Source: Evernia prunastri
Taxonomy: Eukaryota > Ascomycota > Lecanoromycetes > Lecanorales > Parmeliaceae
Length of the DNA stretch: 64,000 nt
Direction of reading: 5' to 3'
Assembly: GCA_003184365.1 (NCBI GenBank)
Contig: NKYR01000074.1
Span: 680 to 64,679, forward strand
Each line of letters begins with the position of its first letter. The first letter of the stretch is position 1. The notes beneath the pieces are model-generated. The model was given only the letters and a program-made list of their open reading frames with translations, was not told where the DNA came from and searched no databases. Both the position numbers and the translations under genes were made by a program. Of the stretch, positions 46,453 to 59,200 are shown one piece after another.

Positions 46453-48769
46453 TCAGCCTCTTTCAATCCCATCCATTTCAAGATTCCTCATGAGCTCGAC
46501 TTGCTGCTCTTGGCTCAGAGTGAGAAGAGGTTGGTGAGGGACGTAAGGAGCATGGAGATATTGAGAATAGTGCTCGCCAATTGATCCGAGATTCTGATTG
46601 TGGCTGTATTGAGGTGTGAGGTAAGATTGATGAGGCAGCATTGAAGGGAACGAGTTGTATGGAGACTCCGGGTCGTAAGGAGAGGCTTGAAACGTATTGG
46701 ACATTCGAAGTGATGGCTGCTGAGAGGCAACACTTTGGAAGCTGCCCGATATGCCTGATTCAAGGCTGTACTCGGAAGGTGTGGGTGACATTCGTGGGCC
46801 GAGTCCGTTGTCATAGTCCGCAAAGCCAGAGGGAGACGACTGAGGCGTCTTTTGGCTGTGACGTGGGGAGGACTTTGGATTGCCTGGACTGTATTGACTT
46901 ATTAGCGGAGGAGTCGTGACGGCATCCGAGAACGAAGCCGGCGAGGTTCTGCTGGAGGCTGGATCGACAATAGACGTGGTCTCGCCATTACCATCATAGA
47001 CCTTGAGGCATGCCACCACGAGGTGATCATAGAGTTCGAGCGCCGACTCAACTCCTGGCCAGCGTTGTGACGCGAGATATATGGCTTCTTGAGCCACATT
47101 GATGTCCTTCTCAACTTCTGCCTTGGGATGTTCCCTCCGTATATCAGGATATGAGAGCGCCCAAAGAATGGCGTTGAGTGCCATGAACAGAGACTGTGTG
47201 AAGGCCCAAGTGAGGTCAATGGATTTTGAGGCAATTTGGCGTCTTTGCATGTATACATTGAAAACGGACGCATCGAAGCATCTTCTGGCTGCGTCCACCG
47301 AGGGTCTGGGAACTTGCGGTGATGGACGATACAGGAATACGATCATAGTGTTATATCGACCCTTGAACCAGGTTTCACTTAGTCCGCTACCTTCATCATT
47401 TGTCGGTCCAGATACTAGCCAGTCTTCAAGCTTGGCTTGCATTTCTCGAAACCAAGGATCCTGATCACTTTGAGGTTGTGGTCTTTTCTTTAGGTAAAGT
47501 TTGCGTCTGATCTCCGCTTGCAGTAGTCTCATCTTGAAGAAATGAATTGCTATACGCTTTTTAATGGATCGAGGACAACCAGAGGTGACACCAGATTTAG
47601 TGATGAAGCGGTCGTCCACTGCCTCAAACCATCGGACGTTAATGTGATCGAAGGTTGTGCCGAACGCACTCGGTCGTCCAAGACTATGCGCCAAGCCGAA
47701 CTCCATGGACGTCACGACCCAGAAAACACGTCGACGCATGTCAACCTCTAGGACATTGAACTGTGACTGGTGATTGATAACAGGTGCGATAGTGGCTTCC
47801 TCTGTAATTCCAAGCTCCTGACATAATCTCACTGCCAAGCCGACGACCCAGTACGCCGCAGTACGCGTGGGCGTGACGAGGGAATACTGACCCATCAGGA
47901 TAAAGCATTGTAGCGTTCCTAGATCCATTGGCTTGATGGCACGTTCAAGGAAAGGTAGTGCCGCAAGGTAATAAGAGTCTGCTAAGCCGGCATACACTGT
48001 ATCCAGCTTCTGCATGCTGATTGCAATAACCATACGTAGAGTAAAGTTCTTGTAAGGGTCTGGAGACCCATGGTAAACATCGTTAACAATGCCCCGAAAA
48101 GTCGGTTCGTGTAGCGTTGGCAACATGTACTGAGCTTTCGAGTTGAAATTGTCCACCAATTTTTCAGTCAAGTCACGACTGGGTAGGTCTGGTGCAGCGA
48201 CGTCACTGATCAAAGGATACACTTTGCTGGTTGGCTTCTCTTCTTCTTTCGAGAAGCGGTCTTTGATCTGCCGGGCCTTCTTATCTGGAACAATCTCTTT
48301 AATGCTTTTGGTGTGTGTATTCTGTTTGGCCAGCTCCATTACCAGGCGGGTAATCTAGTCGATGTATTGTTAGGCACCAAGCCAGTCATAGGATATGAAG
48401 CTGGGAGGGTTTCCTTACGGCGATACCGCTCGAAGGGCCTAGATACCTCGATTCGTCGTTTTCCTTGAACCTAACATAACCTGCACTCCGTATCATAATC
48501 TCTGCATCGGGCGTCTCATACCCGGCTATCCCCAACGATGCGAGTTCGGCTTCCAGTGCTTGCACTTTGTTTTGCAGATGTATGACATAGGTTCTTGATA
48601 TTTTTCTGCCTTTTGTGGTGTCGAAGTACTCGCAAACGGCACTGCTCCGCTCGCAAGGGCCGCATCTAGGTAGACCTGGGTCGCATCGAGTCTTCCGTGT
48701 TCGACACCTGCAGCATGCAGTGAGAGTGTGAGCCACCCTTGAGCTCGCGGCATCATCATTTGTTTCCAT
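46453..48769 (-). CDS. Zn2Cys6 transcription factor with fungal-specific middle domain
   Basis: Two exons, 48,769-48,419 and 48,354-46,453, join in phase 0 to 750 residues. The zinc cluster has Cys at 19, 22, 29, 36, 39 and 46 (RCRTRKTRCDPGLPRC), followed by KISRTYVIHLQNKVQALEAE, a linker and coiled-coil dimerisation region. The fungal-specific domain spans about residues 170-550, with LPTLHEPTFRGIVNDVYHG, AAYWVVGLAVRLCQELGI, DMRRRVFWVVTSMEF and SLGRPSAFG. The last 170 residues are Ser/Pro/Tyr/Gln-rich and disordered, as in activation regions. Target genes are unknown. It is transcribed away from a second Zn2Cys6 gene at 50,013. Confidence 0.9.
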
Positions 48770-50012
48770 TGGAACTGCGATTAATCAACGATTGGGCCGA
48801 AGATAATGGTTCATGCCATGAGCGTTTAGACTGTAGCTGATTGGTAGAGAAGGTAAGGGACAACGAATTTCTTGGAGCGCGGCTTTAGAATGTCCGGACG
48901 ATGGTGAACTTTAGATGATGTCTTTTGAAGAGTAAAGTAGTAGGGGCGTGATGGTGGATACAAGGATAATACCATTCTAGCTACAACTGCCTCCTCAATG
49001 CGCCATATATTCAAGCAAAGGCGGGGAAACAAATGTTCAAAAATTCCAAAGGGTGGAAAGCCTCACCGCTTTCGCAAAAGAAAGAGGGTATGGAAGGAAA
49101 GAACAAAAAAGGACAAGAGTAGGGTCGAGGGGGTTTGTCTATCTAAGCCTTGTCCGTTGACACTACTGCAGGCTCAACCTAGAGTCATCCTAGAGTCAAG
49201 CCTAGCCCTAGAGAGTACCTTGTAAGTAAAAATAAGTACGGAGGATTTTATTATTTGGTGATTGTACAGTAGGTACCGTAACGGAGTACCTAGGGGATCG
49301 ATGCATAAATTAAGGTAAGGTAATTAATTGACAATTCATCATTCGATTTACGGGCTCACCCTCCCGAATCTCCCCAAGTCTAAAAGTTCGCGTTGAAGTA
49401 CTCTACCTTAAAGTAGGTACTCTAGGTACCTTAGTGACTAGGTAAGACTCTAAAAAAGCACCCGACATTCCCGCTCCAGCCAGCCAGCCTTACAGGGAGT
49501 CTGGAGATTTCCCTCCACTGTGGTGCTTTTGTGATTTCTTTTAAATCCTTTTTGCGCCCCCTTGTGGCTGCGTCCTATAATCAATCGTAGCATAATACTA
49601 TGGCGCGGGGTCCCTAGCATGCGATTACCCGGTAAGGTTCTCCGTCCTCTCAAAATCCTTGCCGTAAACCGACCTCACCGTACTTTCAGCTCTCTCTCGA
49701 CCTTCTTACACTTACTTGCATACTTAATACATACCCTCTGACCATTCAACTCTTTCTTCCTCCTCCTCCTTCTTCTTCTTCTTTTTTTCTGCCCGTGTTG
49801 GCGACCCGCTGAGTCTGCGCCACTAAACTTCCCACGCCCTAAGCGACTCCAATCATGCTATGACCAAAAGGCCAATCTCCGTTCAACGTCAATACCTACT
49901 TGCCAATCGCGTCCCCCGCGCCTTTCCTTGCTTCCTGTCAATTCATGCGTGAGCGACGTGTCACAAGGAGAGCTTCTTGAAAATCCATGTATTGGCGGTA
50001 AATGGTCAAGTC
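48770..50012. promoter_or_regulatory. Shared upstream region of two divergent Zn2Cys6 regulators
   Basis: This is 1.24 kb between two opposite start codons. It contains a pyrimidine tract with CTC and TTC repeats at about 49,756-49,791 ahead of the plus-strand gene, and several copies of a GGTACCTTAGGT-like palindromic word around 49,270-49,450. No zinc-cluster binding palindrome (CGG N CCG) stands out by eye. Confidence 0.5.
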
Positions 50013-52195
50013 ATGTCTGCCGTCTCTAGATTCGAGACTCCTTTGTTGCGAGTTAGCCGACCTGTATCAGCTTGCCAGAGATGTCGTGCGGCAAAAGTCC
50101 GGTGCGATGGTAAATTGCCCGCTTGCACGGCCTGTGAGAGAGCAGGCCGGAGGGCAGAATGCTCCAGTGCAAGTGATCTGTTTGCAAAAGGCAAAGAGCG
50201 GAGCTATGTTGCCTCACTGGAGACGCGTGTCGAGAAGTTGGAGAAGCAGCTCGTCCAAGCCAAGGCTCGCAAAGCTTCCATGAATGCTTCTGGCGCACAA
50301 CCCTGGCCGTCTCCGGAAAGCCGCGTCGTTCCTAAGGTCGGCAGTGGCGGACCTCAACGGAAGGAAGCCTCGAATGTAGACGACCTGGTTGCAGACTTTG
50401 GCTTCCTGTAAGTCAAGAGGCTTGACGTCCTCATAGCTGATGTCTGACAATATTATGATTCCAGATCAGTCAATGCAACCGCAAGAGACTTTCATGGCTT
50501 CTCTAGAGAGATGTCATTTGCCAGACTTGTTCTCTCGACTTCGTCGGTTCTTGCAATGCCCAAGTTCGTGAACAATCCCCTTCCACAGAGATACGAAACC
50601 ACGCCGTTAATCCAGCACTACCTTGAGAACATCCACGCACTTTACCCTTTCTTATCGGAAAGTAAACTCTTTCAATCTATCGATGCGGTGTATCACGAGA
50701 ATGGTCGCCATGCTCTCCCAATTGATCGTTGGACAACTCGACTAGTACTTGCAACAGCGATTGGTTCCTTGTCGCGTAAGGAAGGTGACACGCAGTACCA
50801 GGATGCAGTTCGCCATGCAGCAGCAGCTCTGGAGGAGATTGAGACTGTCGTGCACCCAGGCTCTATTGTGGGCATTCAAGCCATTCTTCAATTAGTCTTA
50901 TACGCTATGTTGGATCCTCGCCATTTCAACAGCTGGTATTTGATAGGACTTGCCTCCCGTGTTATGGTGGATCTTGGATTGCACCAAGATCCACCGGAAG
51001 AATTACGCCTCAAACAGTCTGAGCTTGCTATTCGTCTACGAGTGTACGATTGTGTTTACGCATTAGATCGGTGAGCAACGCTTTCCCTTGAATTGTCCCA
51101 TGACGTTTTCACCGAGTCATCCGTGATTGCTTACTACCCAATCATTTTGTGGCGTCAACATTCGGGAGTGTCACTCTGATGGGTCATATTCTTGTGTATC
51201 TGAACCTCCCTGCCGTTTCATTGGAAATAGTATGTACGAAATCGGTCATTTTCTTCAATTCAATGAATCCTATTGTAGCACCGGTCTGGCTACTGAATAT
51301 ATGGCGGGTATAACACAGGCATCTCCATATGGCTAAACTCTTCTACAGATCAACCAGCTTGGTCCATCTTCGAGCTTTCTCTTTTACGGATGATTCCGCC
51401 AGTGTTACACGTCTACGTCCAAGAGTGGGGTCACCGGACACAGGCCGAGTCTTCCTTCACGATCTCGATCCCGCAACTCATTTGAGCCATCTACGCCGTA
51501 CTGAATCTGATGCGTACCAAAAACTTTTCCAATCAAGCCGTCCAGCACCTGAAGAACCATTGCCAATTATCTCTAGCTCTATCGAAAATATGCACATTTT
51601 CTGTAGCGAACTACCCGATCAGATCAAGGATCCAATCAAGAAACTATTACGCTGCGAAACTCTATACAGCAGTATCTTGATATTGTCGCCACCCGATCTA
51701 GACGATGACGTTACCGACTACGGCAAATTCCTGATCTTGGAGTATGCCATCGAGTACGCAGACTTAATGTCTTCTGTCGGCAGCGATGCAGAACAGTTCG
51801 CGTTTTACACCTCACATGATATGTTGAGGGCTTCCTTCGTCGTGAAACGCCTTCTTGCCTTACTTTTGAGTGACTTCGCTCTGTTCTTCGGTAGTAGCGC
51901 CTTAAGGCCCCCACCGCAGGCCCTGACGTCTTCTGGAGCTCCTGTGCTCCAACACTGGACGGTTGGCGAGATGTTGAGTAGAACTTATAAATGCCTGAAC
52001 TTATGGGACAAGGTTCTTGAGTATCTAGGATTGAGATTTGGATATACGGATCCGCTCAAGGAGTTCAGGGTGCAGTCTAGTGATGTACGACGATTACTAG
52101 AAACGAGCTACGATGAATGGAATAGGAAACCTCGTACTACTGGCCATGATCGTTACACCTCGGCAGGCTCTTCAATGGATCCAAGGTTTTCTTAA
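50013..52195 (+). CDS. Zn2Cys6 transcription factor
   Basis: Three exons (50,013-50,407; 50,465-51,070; 51,349-52,195) join in frame to 615 residues. The start is the ATG of MSAVSRFETP; an upstream TTG in frame is ignored. The zinc cluster has Cys at 21, 24, 31, 38, 41 and 50 (CQRCRAAKVRCDGKLPAC), followed by a coiled coil (SYVASLETRVEKLEKQLVQ). The middle domain has YLENIHALYPFLSE, WYLIGLASRVMVDLGLHQDP and LRVYDCVYALDRSTSLVHLR; the last junction joins exon 2 to AFSFTDDSA and supports the long 278-nt second intron. That intron is much longer than its neighbours and may hide a small exon. Its target is unknown. Confidence 0.87.
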
Positions 52196-52567
52196 GCCTC
52201 ATTCTAGGTGTGCGTGGACTTCCTCGTTGACAATACCGGAAATTACGACCGGATTTGCTGTAGCGTTACAGGTGTTCAATGACAGTATTAATATCGGGAA
52301 GGGCGGCTGTTTATGTCACGTGGATGAGCCATTCAGCACTGCGATGGGGTTTTTCCCCACACAATAAGGACTAGGAGGAAAATGGGCTTTGGTTCCACAC
52401 CAGGTCATAAAGACTTCATTTTGAATGTAGCATCTCTAAGGTCAATGTCATGCTGCAGACTGCAGCTTAGAAGAGTTTCTAATAAAGATCTATATACGGT
52501 CTGCATTGGAGAAGACTAAGTTTCAGCAAGAGGGAATTATAGCTTTCCGTGGTAGCATTGCAGCAAG
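52196..52567. other. Intergenic region between convergent genes
   Basis: This holds the 3' ends of the Zn2Cys6 gene (+) and the conserved fungal gene (-). Nothing else was recognised. Confidence 0.55.
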
Positions 52568-54974
52568 CTAGGGGTCGCCGCTTCCCTCAATGCCATTGCT
52601 GTCGTTACCGACCTGCTCCCCATTCACAGCCAAGTGATCCATACCGGCACCAAGGTCAGATGCACCAAGCTCAGGCTCTTTCCGCCCCTTGCTTTTCTTT
52701 GGCCCTCGTTTCGTTTTCCCAGCGCCAGCAACGGTAAGTGGAGCTTCCCTTACCCATCTCGCAACGGCCTCTGCCCTCTCAGTGCTGATGGGATACTCCT
52801 TCCCGTCTTCCTGGGCCCACCGCTTCGGACTGTTGCCATCCTGGCCAAGCTCCTCCCTTCTTTGCTCCTCGGCTCTGCGCTCTCTTGCCGCAACGGCGGC
52901 CTGAAAGCTCGCTTCGTCGTGCACACGCTCGTCAGCTAAAGCCTCGAGGATAGCCTCTTGCCTACGACGCTCTTTTGCTTGTTCCTCAGTTTCCTCTTTC
53001 TTTGTTGCTCCGACATGGCCCGGCAAGGGAGCAGGTGCACACAATGTCTCCCAGGAGTGCTGAAGCCCGATCCAATTGTTAGCGCGACGTACTACTTCAA
53101 TCCAGTCTGCGCGACTTGGTGAACGGGCAGCTAAGAAGATCGGATACCCGTCACAGACACGAGCCAATCGGGCTGCCATATGAGCGTGTCTTAGATGCTC
53201 TTTTGGGGACGTCTGAATAAGCGAATGGCATAGCAGTAGAGAGTGTAGAGCATCTGTGAATAGTGGATGATACGTAACTGCTTCGTGCTGCTCGGACTGC
53301 GTCATGAAATGGTTTACAACATCGTCGGTGCTCTTCTGCGTGGACACAGGCTTGCGAGGGACGAGTGCTTGTGAAATCGCTGGGTAGGGCGGCAGATCTT
53401 CAGGGGGCGACGAGGAGAAGAGAGAAGAGACGGGGTGAATTTCAGGCAGAGGAAGTCCAGCGTACGGATTCTCGTAATGGCCACTACTAGAAGCACGACG
53501 ATGGCGGCGATCATTACTCTTGTGAGGGACCAGAGCATCAGAGAGGTGTCCGTTACTCAAGTTGGAATTTCCAGACATCTCGAGAAGCCGGTTTGCAGGA
53601 GGAGTCCCTTTCGACTTCGGATAGCCACCTGCTGCGGCATTGACCTTTCGGAAGAACTCCTCGGCGATCTCTGCTGGCAGACCCGGTGTATAGTCAAAGT
53701 GTTGAAGAAAACCCAAATAATCCCGGAGAGCCCTTTTGGCGTTGGTCTTGACCAACTTGCGCGCTTCTATCCGTCTTTCATGAGCTTCTTTGTCCGCAAG
53801 GTCCTGTGGAACATCTGGCTCGGATGCTGGTGCGTCTTGCGCTGCTTTCAGCCCGTCTAGCGAGGCATTGACATTCTGACAGGCGAGGGTGAGGTATACG
53901 CCCGCACGGTGGAAAAGCAGCTGTGTTTCAAGACTACTAGGTTGATCTGCCTCCTCGACTTTAGCAGCCTCGTACTTGCGATCGCGTGAGCCACCATTCT
54001 TTCTTTCTGATCCTCCTAGAGCATTCGCAAGCTCTAACTGTCCCCTTCCTGCTTTGTGCTGAGCCACGGTATATCGGCGGACAGACAGTGCCTCTGTGAG
54101 ATCACGTGCAGCACCTGTATAGTCATCTTTGAATATTCTCGTAACAGCCCTCGTTCGCAGAAGCGCTCCCTCCGTGGGGCGATCTTGAATGACTTGGTCT
54201 AATGGCTCAAGGGTGGTGCACTGCGCAAGCATCCTGGAAGGGATCTTCTCGTGGAAGAAGTGGACGTACTTGGCGTCAGTATCGTTCGCACTTCGCTGTA
54301 GAACTAGCTTTGCGACTTCCTCCAACGAAGAAGCACCCTGCATCGTAGCCACACTAGCGGCAATTTCGTCGAACTGGTATGCGCGCGACAATTTCTGGGT
54401 CGCCTGCTCTCGCATCCTATGCTTTCTTTCTCTGCTCAACTTCGCATTGGGTCCACCTCCACCAATGCCCAAACCTAAGGCAGCTGCGCCTCCACCACCT
54501 AGGATGCCGTTTCCCGCGCTTAAAGAACTACTCAAGGCGGAGGATGTTGTGCCATTGGCGGCGCGCACAGCAAGATCGGTCGCCTCCTCTACCAGACGCC
54601 GAACTTTGACCAGATCGAAGAAGACGGCCGGATCAATGGGACGGGGACGTGGGGAATCATAGTTGCTGAATGCAAGCGACTCCAGAACTTCAGGAGGGAG
54701 CTGCAACCAAGGACCGTGGAAGCTCGAGATGTCTGTATTGAATATAAGTACTGCTTTCCTGAATTTATCGACGAGAGTTACATCTCCAATGCTTGTTACG
54801 GCATATGATCAAAGCCGAAGTCGATGGATCAGGGCTTTTGCTCTTGGCTGTGGGTTGCAGTGCGTTCAAAGTAGGAGTAGTAGCATTCGACGTAGATGGA
54901 GTGTCTGGCTTGGCGGATGCAGGGCCATCGATAGCGCCTGCATCACTGCTGGACGACTTCTTCTTCTTCGTCAT
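52568..54974 (-). CDS. Conserved fungal protein of unknown function (sometimes named 'histidine kinase group protein')
   Basis: Two exons, 54,974-54,782 and 54,732-52,568, join in phase 1 to 785 residues. The junction restores KHWRYISSFHGPWLQLPPEV, and LESLAFSNYDSPRPRPIDPA follows directly, a strongly conserved opening. The N-terminus is Lys/Ser/Thr/Pro-rich. A Gly-rich stretch lies at about residues 140-155 (GGGGAAALGLGIGGGG). The middle is helical and resembles TPR-like repeats (RTRAVTRIFKDDYTGAARDL, YLTLACQNVNASL, ARKLVKTNAKRALRDYLGFL). The C-terminus is a charged helix rich in Glu/Arg. No kinase motif is visible, so the database-style name says little. It shares a 256-bp divergent promoter with the DUF5519 gene. 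Confidence 0.82.
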
Positions 54975-55230
54975 GCTTCTACGGGATCTGGCCAGTTCAC
55001 GAAGGATGTGATATGTATGTAATGAATGATAATTTTGCTAAAATCCCGAATCGTTCAGGGACCGAGTCAGCGGGAGGACTACTCTAGCGCTAGAGAAATG
55101 TAGGTACCTTAGTCAGCCGCCCACGCGCGGACACAGTGTGTTCGCTGTCCGCATCTCCGTCCTTACAATTAGTGCAACCTCCCGAGTGGTTTCACTAGGT
55201 ATGCAAGTAGGCGTGCATTACGATACTGTC
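54975..55230. promoter_or_regulatory. Divergent promoter, 256 bp
   Basis: This is the shared upstream region of the conserved fungal gene (-) and the luciferase-domain gene (+). It contains a GTAGGTACCTTAGTC word like those in other gaps of this window. No TATA box is evident. Confidence 0.5.
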
Positions 55231-56027
55231 ATGATGCCTGACATTACAACAATAGGAGGGACTGTTGTAGCATTTGGTATTGCTTCCTTTCTTGTCCCGG
55301 TCCTTTGGCGTGACTACAATTTATACCTGAGCTATGGCCCTGGCGGATTGCCTCACAATGCACTTGGCTGGATCATATCGGGTGGCCTACTCCGAATGAT
55401 GAGTGTGGAGATGCTTAGTACAGCGCAATATGAAAAGAGCCGCGATAAGAGAAGTTGGCTACCACTTTCCCTTCCGCCTCGCGCCGGCTCCCGGCCACAG
55501 GTGGGATCACATCCAGTACCGCAACGGCAACTTATACAACTCCCTAACGAAGACGTCAAATCGGTATTTTGCTATCCCTGCTCATGAAACCCAGCACCAA
55601 CTAAGCCACAGCCAAACAGACCCTGATCCAGAAATTTGACCAGCTTGCGGTCCTGAACCATGAGATCGTTGAGAGGCGAAAATCTCTTCTCGAAGCCCAT
55701 GCTAGCGCCATCTTCCTACGAGAAGAGGCCCCGGCCTCATCGGTTGCACAAGCTATGCTAAGAGAGATCTCGCACGTTCATTCGAGTGGAGATCATTCTC
55801 TTCACGTCACTCTTTCGCCTCAAGATTGTATCAAAGTACTCAATGCCGGATGGGGCCAGCGACATGGCCTAGCTGGTGTCGAAACCCTCAAACTTCTGGC
55901 GGGCTTCACCTTGTCATATCAGTACATCTTGCTATATGCTCCGAGAAACAGAGCGGAGATACAAACGGTCGTAGAGATTGTCCAGGCTTCTGTTAGCTAC
56001 ATGTCGGATAGTCAGATAGTGGCATAA
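55231..56027 (+). CDS. Luciferase-domain (DUF5519) protein
   Basis: Two exons, 55,231-55,563 and 55,620-56,027, join in phase 0 to 246 residues. The acceptor AAACAG ending at 55,619 is the one that keeps the frame (VKS joined to TLIQKF). A start-proximal hydrophobic helix (GGTVVAFGIASFLVPVL) is followed by YLSYGPGGLPHNALGWI, VGSHPVPQRQLIQLP, EISHVHSSGDHSLHVTLSP, GWGQRHGLAGVETL and YQYILLYAPRNRAEI. These are the usual signatures of the fungal luciferase-like domain family. Its role is not established; despite the name no light emission is implied. Two adjacent ATGs at 55,231 and 55,234 are equivalent starts. Confidence 0.84.
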
Positions 56028-56245
56028 AGCAAGTAAGCATGCCCGGGGCAACAAAGTAGTTCAACACAACCAGGCATGAAATCACCGCTTGAGAACGTTA
56101 AACATTTCAAAATAATACAGATATTGTGGAGGATGACTAATCAAACAGGAAAAATTGCCCTCGTAAGGATTTTTTGCCCTGGCTGGTGCGAGGCTTAGAA
56201 CCTTTTCTCAGAGGATGGACCCATAGACCCTACAAGGTCAGATCA

Positions 56246-59200
56246 ATGCCTACAAAATCAAAGGAGCTCCATGCTCTTGACTCCACAGAAAATGATGTTC
56301 CAAGATTCAACTCAGAAGCTTTGCGAAGCTTGACTTGGAAGATCGAGAGTAATCGCAAGAATCAAGCCAAAGGCGCCATCTCGGAAGACACCTCGGCGAG
56401 GCTGAAGACAAAGGCTCCTAAGGTTGGGAAGGCAATCAGAGAACAACTATCCAGACTTCCAGCATTAGTCTCCGCCGGCAAAGCCGTGGGTAACGGCAGT
56501 CCAGCAATCGAAAAGCCAAAATTTCCTGCGGCACTAAAGACGAGCCAGGGGAAGAAAAGGTTGCGAGATGGGCGCGTCAAGGAAGAAAGCTGGGGAACGA
56601 AAAGGAACAATGTCAATTCTATCAAGCTTGGAACCAGGACTCGGAGTACTGCATCAGGTTACAACGCCAATGTCGAAGAGGAAATTAGATTGCTCGGGGG
56701 CACGAAGGAAGATGTCGATTTCATAGCGGACGTCGTCTCCGAATCAGAGATGGAAGGTGATGAGGCAGGACCGAGCAAAGTCTTAGGGAACAGCCTCGAA
56801 AAGGAGATACTACAAGTAGTTCGGCAACTTGGTGTTGATAGAGTGAGCAAAAAGGCATCAATGGCAGATTCGGAAGCAGACATGGCAGACGAGGCAGAAG
56901 AAATAGTTGAGAACCGGGATTCGGATATGGAATCTTTAAACAAAGTAACGTTGAATGTGAAGCCAGGTTCACAAAACGCGGCGTCTGTTGGCAAAGCTCA
57001 AAGATCTTTGGTCAGCTAGCAACAATGCCACTGTTTCTGTTTTGTCGTCGTTTACGCTGACTTCGGCCTTTTATAGACATTCCAGCCTCAGTCGGAGTGG
57101 CATGCCGTTGTGCTACCTCTATTGCCTTCACCATCTCAAGAGACCTCCGTCTTGCCTTCTGATCTACTCGAACGCCTGCACGACCATGCCAAAGCACTTC
57201 TGGAGAACGAGAATGCCCAATACGCCAAATATAACAGATCTGCATCCTCTGCACATCAATTCTATTCCACCATCATGTCCACAGGTACCCTCTCGGACAA
57301 GATCTCGGCTTTGACATTGTCAGTACAAGAATCACCTGTTCACAATGTAAAGGCTTTGGAGAGCCTTGTCGGCTTAGCTGGTAAACGTTCTCGTGGTCAA
57401 GCTGTCGAAGTGCTGGGGGCTTTGAAAGATTTATTTGGCCCCGGAAACCTTCTTCCCTCAGATCGAAAGCTCAGAACATTTGTTAGCCAACCGGCTTTGT
57501 CCAATGCATTCGATCCAATCGATTTCCATTGGACCTCTAGAGATCCATTGCCGAAGGAAATAGAAGACGTTCATCTTATTTCATGGGCATATGAAGACTG
57601 GTTGAAATCATTGTTCTTCGAAGTCTTAAAAATCATTGAGACCTGGTGCAATGACGAGGTAGTTTTTGCTCGAGGTAAAGCTGTAGACTACGTCTATCAG
57701 CTCCTGAAGGAAAAGCCTGAGCAAGAAGCTAACCTCCTCCGTCTACTTGTGAACAAGCTCGGTGATTCCGACAAAAAAATTGCCTCCAAGACATCCTTCA
57801 ACATCTTACAATTGGAAGCCGCGCATCCACTTATGAAGCCGACTATCATTGCAGCCATCGAATCAGATCTACTTTTCCGGCCGGGCCAGAGCTTACACGC
57901 AAAGTACTATGCAAGCATTACTTTGAACCAGACTGTCCTCAGTGGAAAAGAGGGTGGTGTCGCAAGAAAGCTGCTGGGTATATACTTTAGTTTGTTCATC
58001 AACCTTCTAGAGAAACCGGAGGGAGCAAAAGCAGCGGCTCCCGGGGATGAAGGCACTATTATTAACAAGAAGGGAGAAGTCCAAGGTGGTGGAGGATCTG
58101 CTGGAAAGAAGGCGCAGAAGAAGCTGGCTGAGAAAGAGAAGGCGACCACTGTTGATGAAGATCTACGAGAAAAGATGCTATCCGCGGTGCTCACAGGAGT
58201 CAACCGCGCCATACCATTTACGGATACCAACGACGAATCATTCGAGAGACATCTGGATACGCTCTTTAGAGTGACTCATTCTTCCAATTTCAATACCAGC
58301 ATCCAAGCGCTCATGCTAATCCAGCAGCTCAATGGATCCCACCAAGGCTCGACAGATAGATTTTACCGGACCCTGTACGAGTCACTTCTTGATCCTCGTC
58401 TCTTGACGTCCTCAAAGCAGGCACTTTATTTGAATCTTTTGTTCAGAGCACTGAGGTCCGATCTCAGCGTCAAGCGCGTCAAGGCTTTCGCAAAAAGATT
58501 ATTGCAGGTAGTGGCTATGCATCAACCATCGTTCTCTTGCGGTACTCTCTATCTCCTCAGAGAGCTTGAAGGCGTTTCTGCCAACCTCGAGGCTTCCATG
58601 GATCAAGCGGAAGAGACTAGCGACGACGACGAAGACTTCCGGGACGTGCAAGAGCGGCTACTTGAAGGGATTATTCCAAATGATGGACCGTTTCAACAGA
58701 AAAGACACAAGCGCCCAACGCAATATGATGGAAGGAAACGCGATCCGGAATACAGCAATGCGGATAGGTCCGCGCTTTGGGAGATCACTCCCTTCTTGCA
58801 GCATTATCACCCATCTGTCTCCCTCTTTGCCACCCGACTTCTGACCCACGGTGAAATGCCCCCGAAGCCAGACTTCTCCCTTAACACGCTCATCCACTTC
58901 CTTGATCGCTTCGTATATCGCAATCCTAAAGCAACGATCGCACCAAAAGGAACGAGCATCATGCAGCCTTTGGCTGGCGGCGACTCAGATGCCTTGCTAG
59001 TATCAGCTTACTCTAGTAAATCGAGCACTAAACAGCCAGTCAACTCCGAAGCATTCTGGAAACAAGCAAGTGAAAAGGTCAATGCCGACGAGGTTTTCTT
59101 TCACAAGTACTTCAGTACCCTGGGTAGAGGCAAGGTAAAAGCCAGCAAGAAGAAGACAGAACGGAAAGCGGACGCCAAGGATAGTGAAGATGAAGGCGAT

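Noticed and set aside
46453..52195. Secondary-metabolite cluster around the two Zn2Cys6 regulators
   Set aside because: Neighbours are housekeeping or general genes; no polyketide, peptide or terpene synthase, no P450 and no intact tailoring enzyme is present.
55138..55230. In-frame upstream extension of the luciferase-domain gene
   Set aside because: The extension begins at a non-ATG codon and lacks family similarity; the ATG pair at 55,231/55,234 matches the usual N-terminus.
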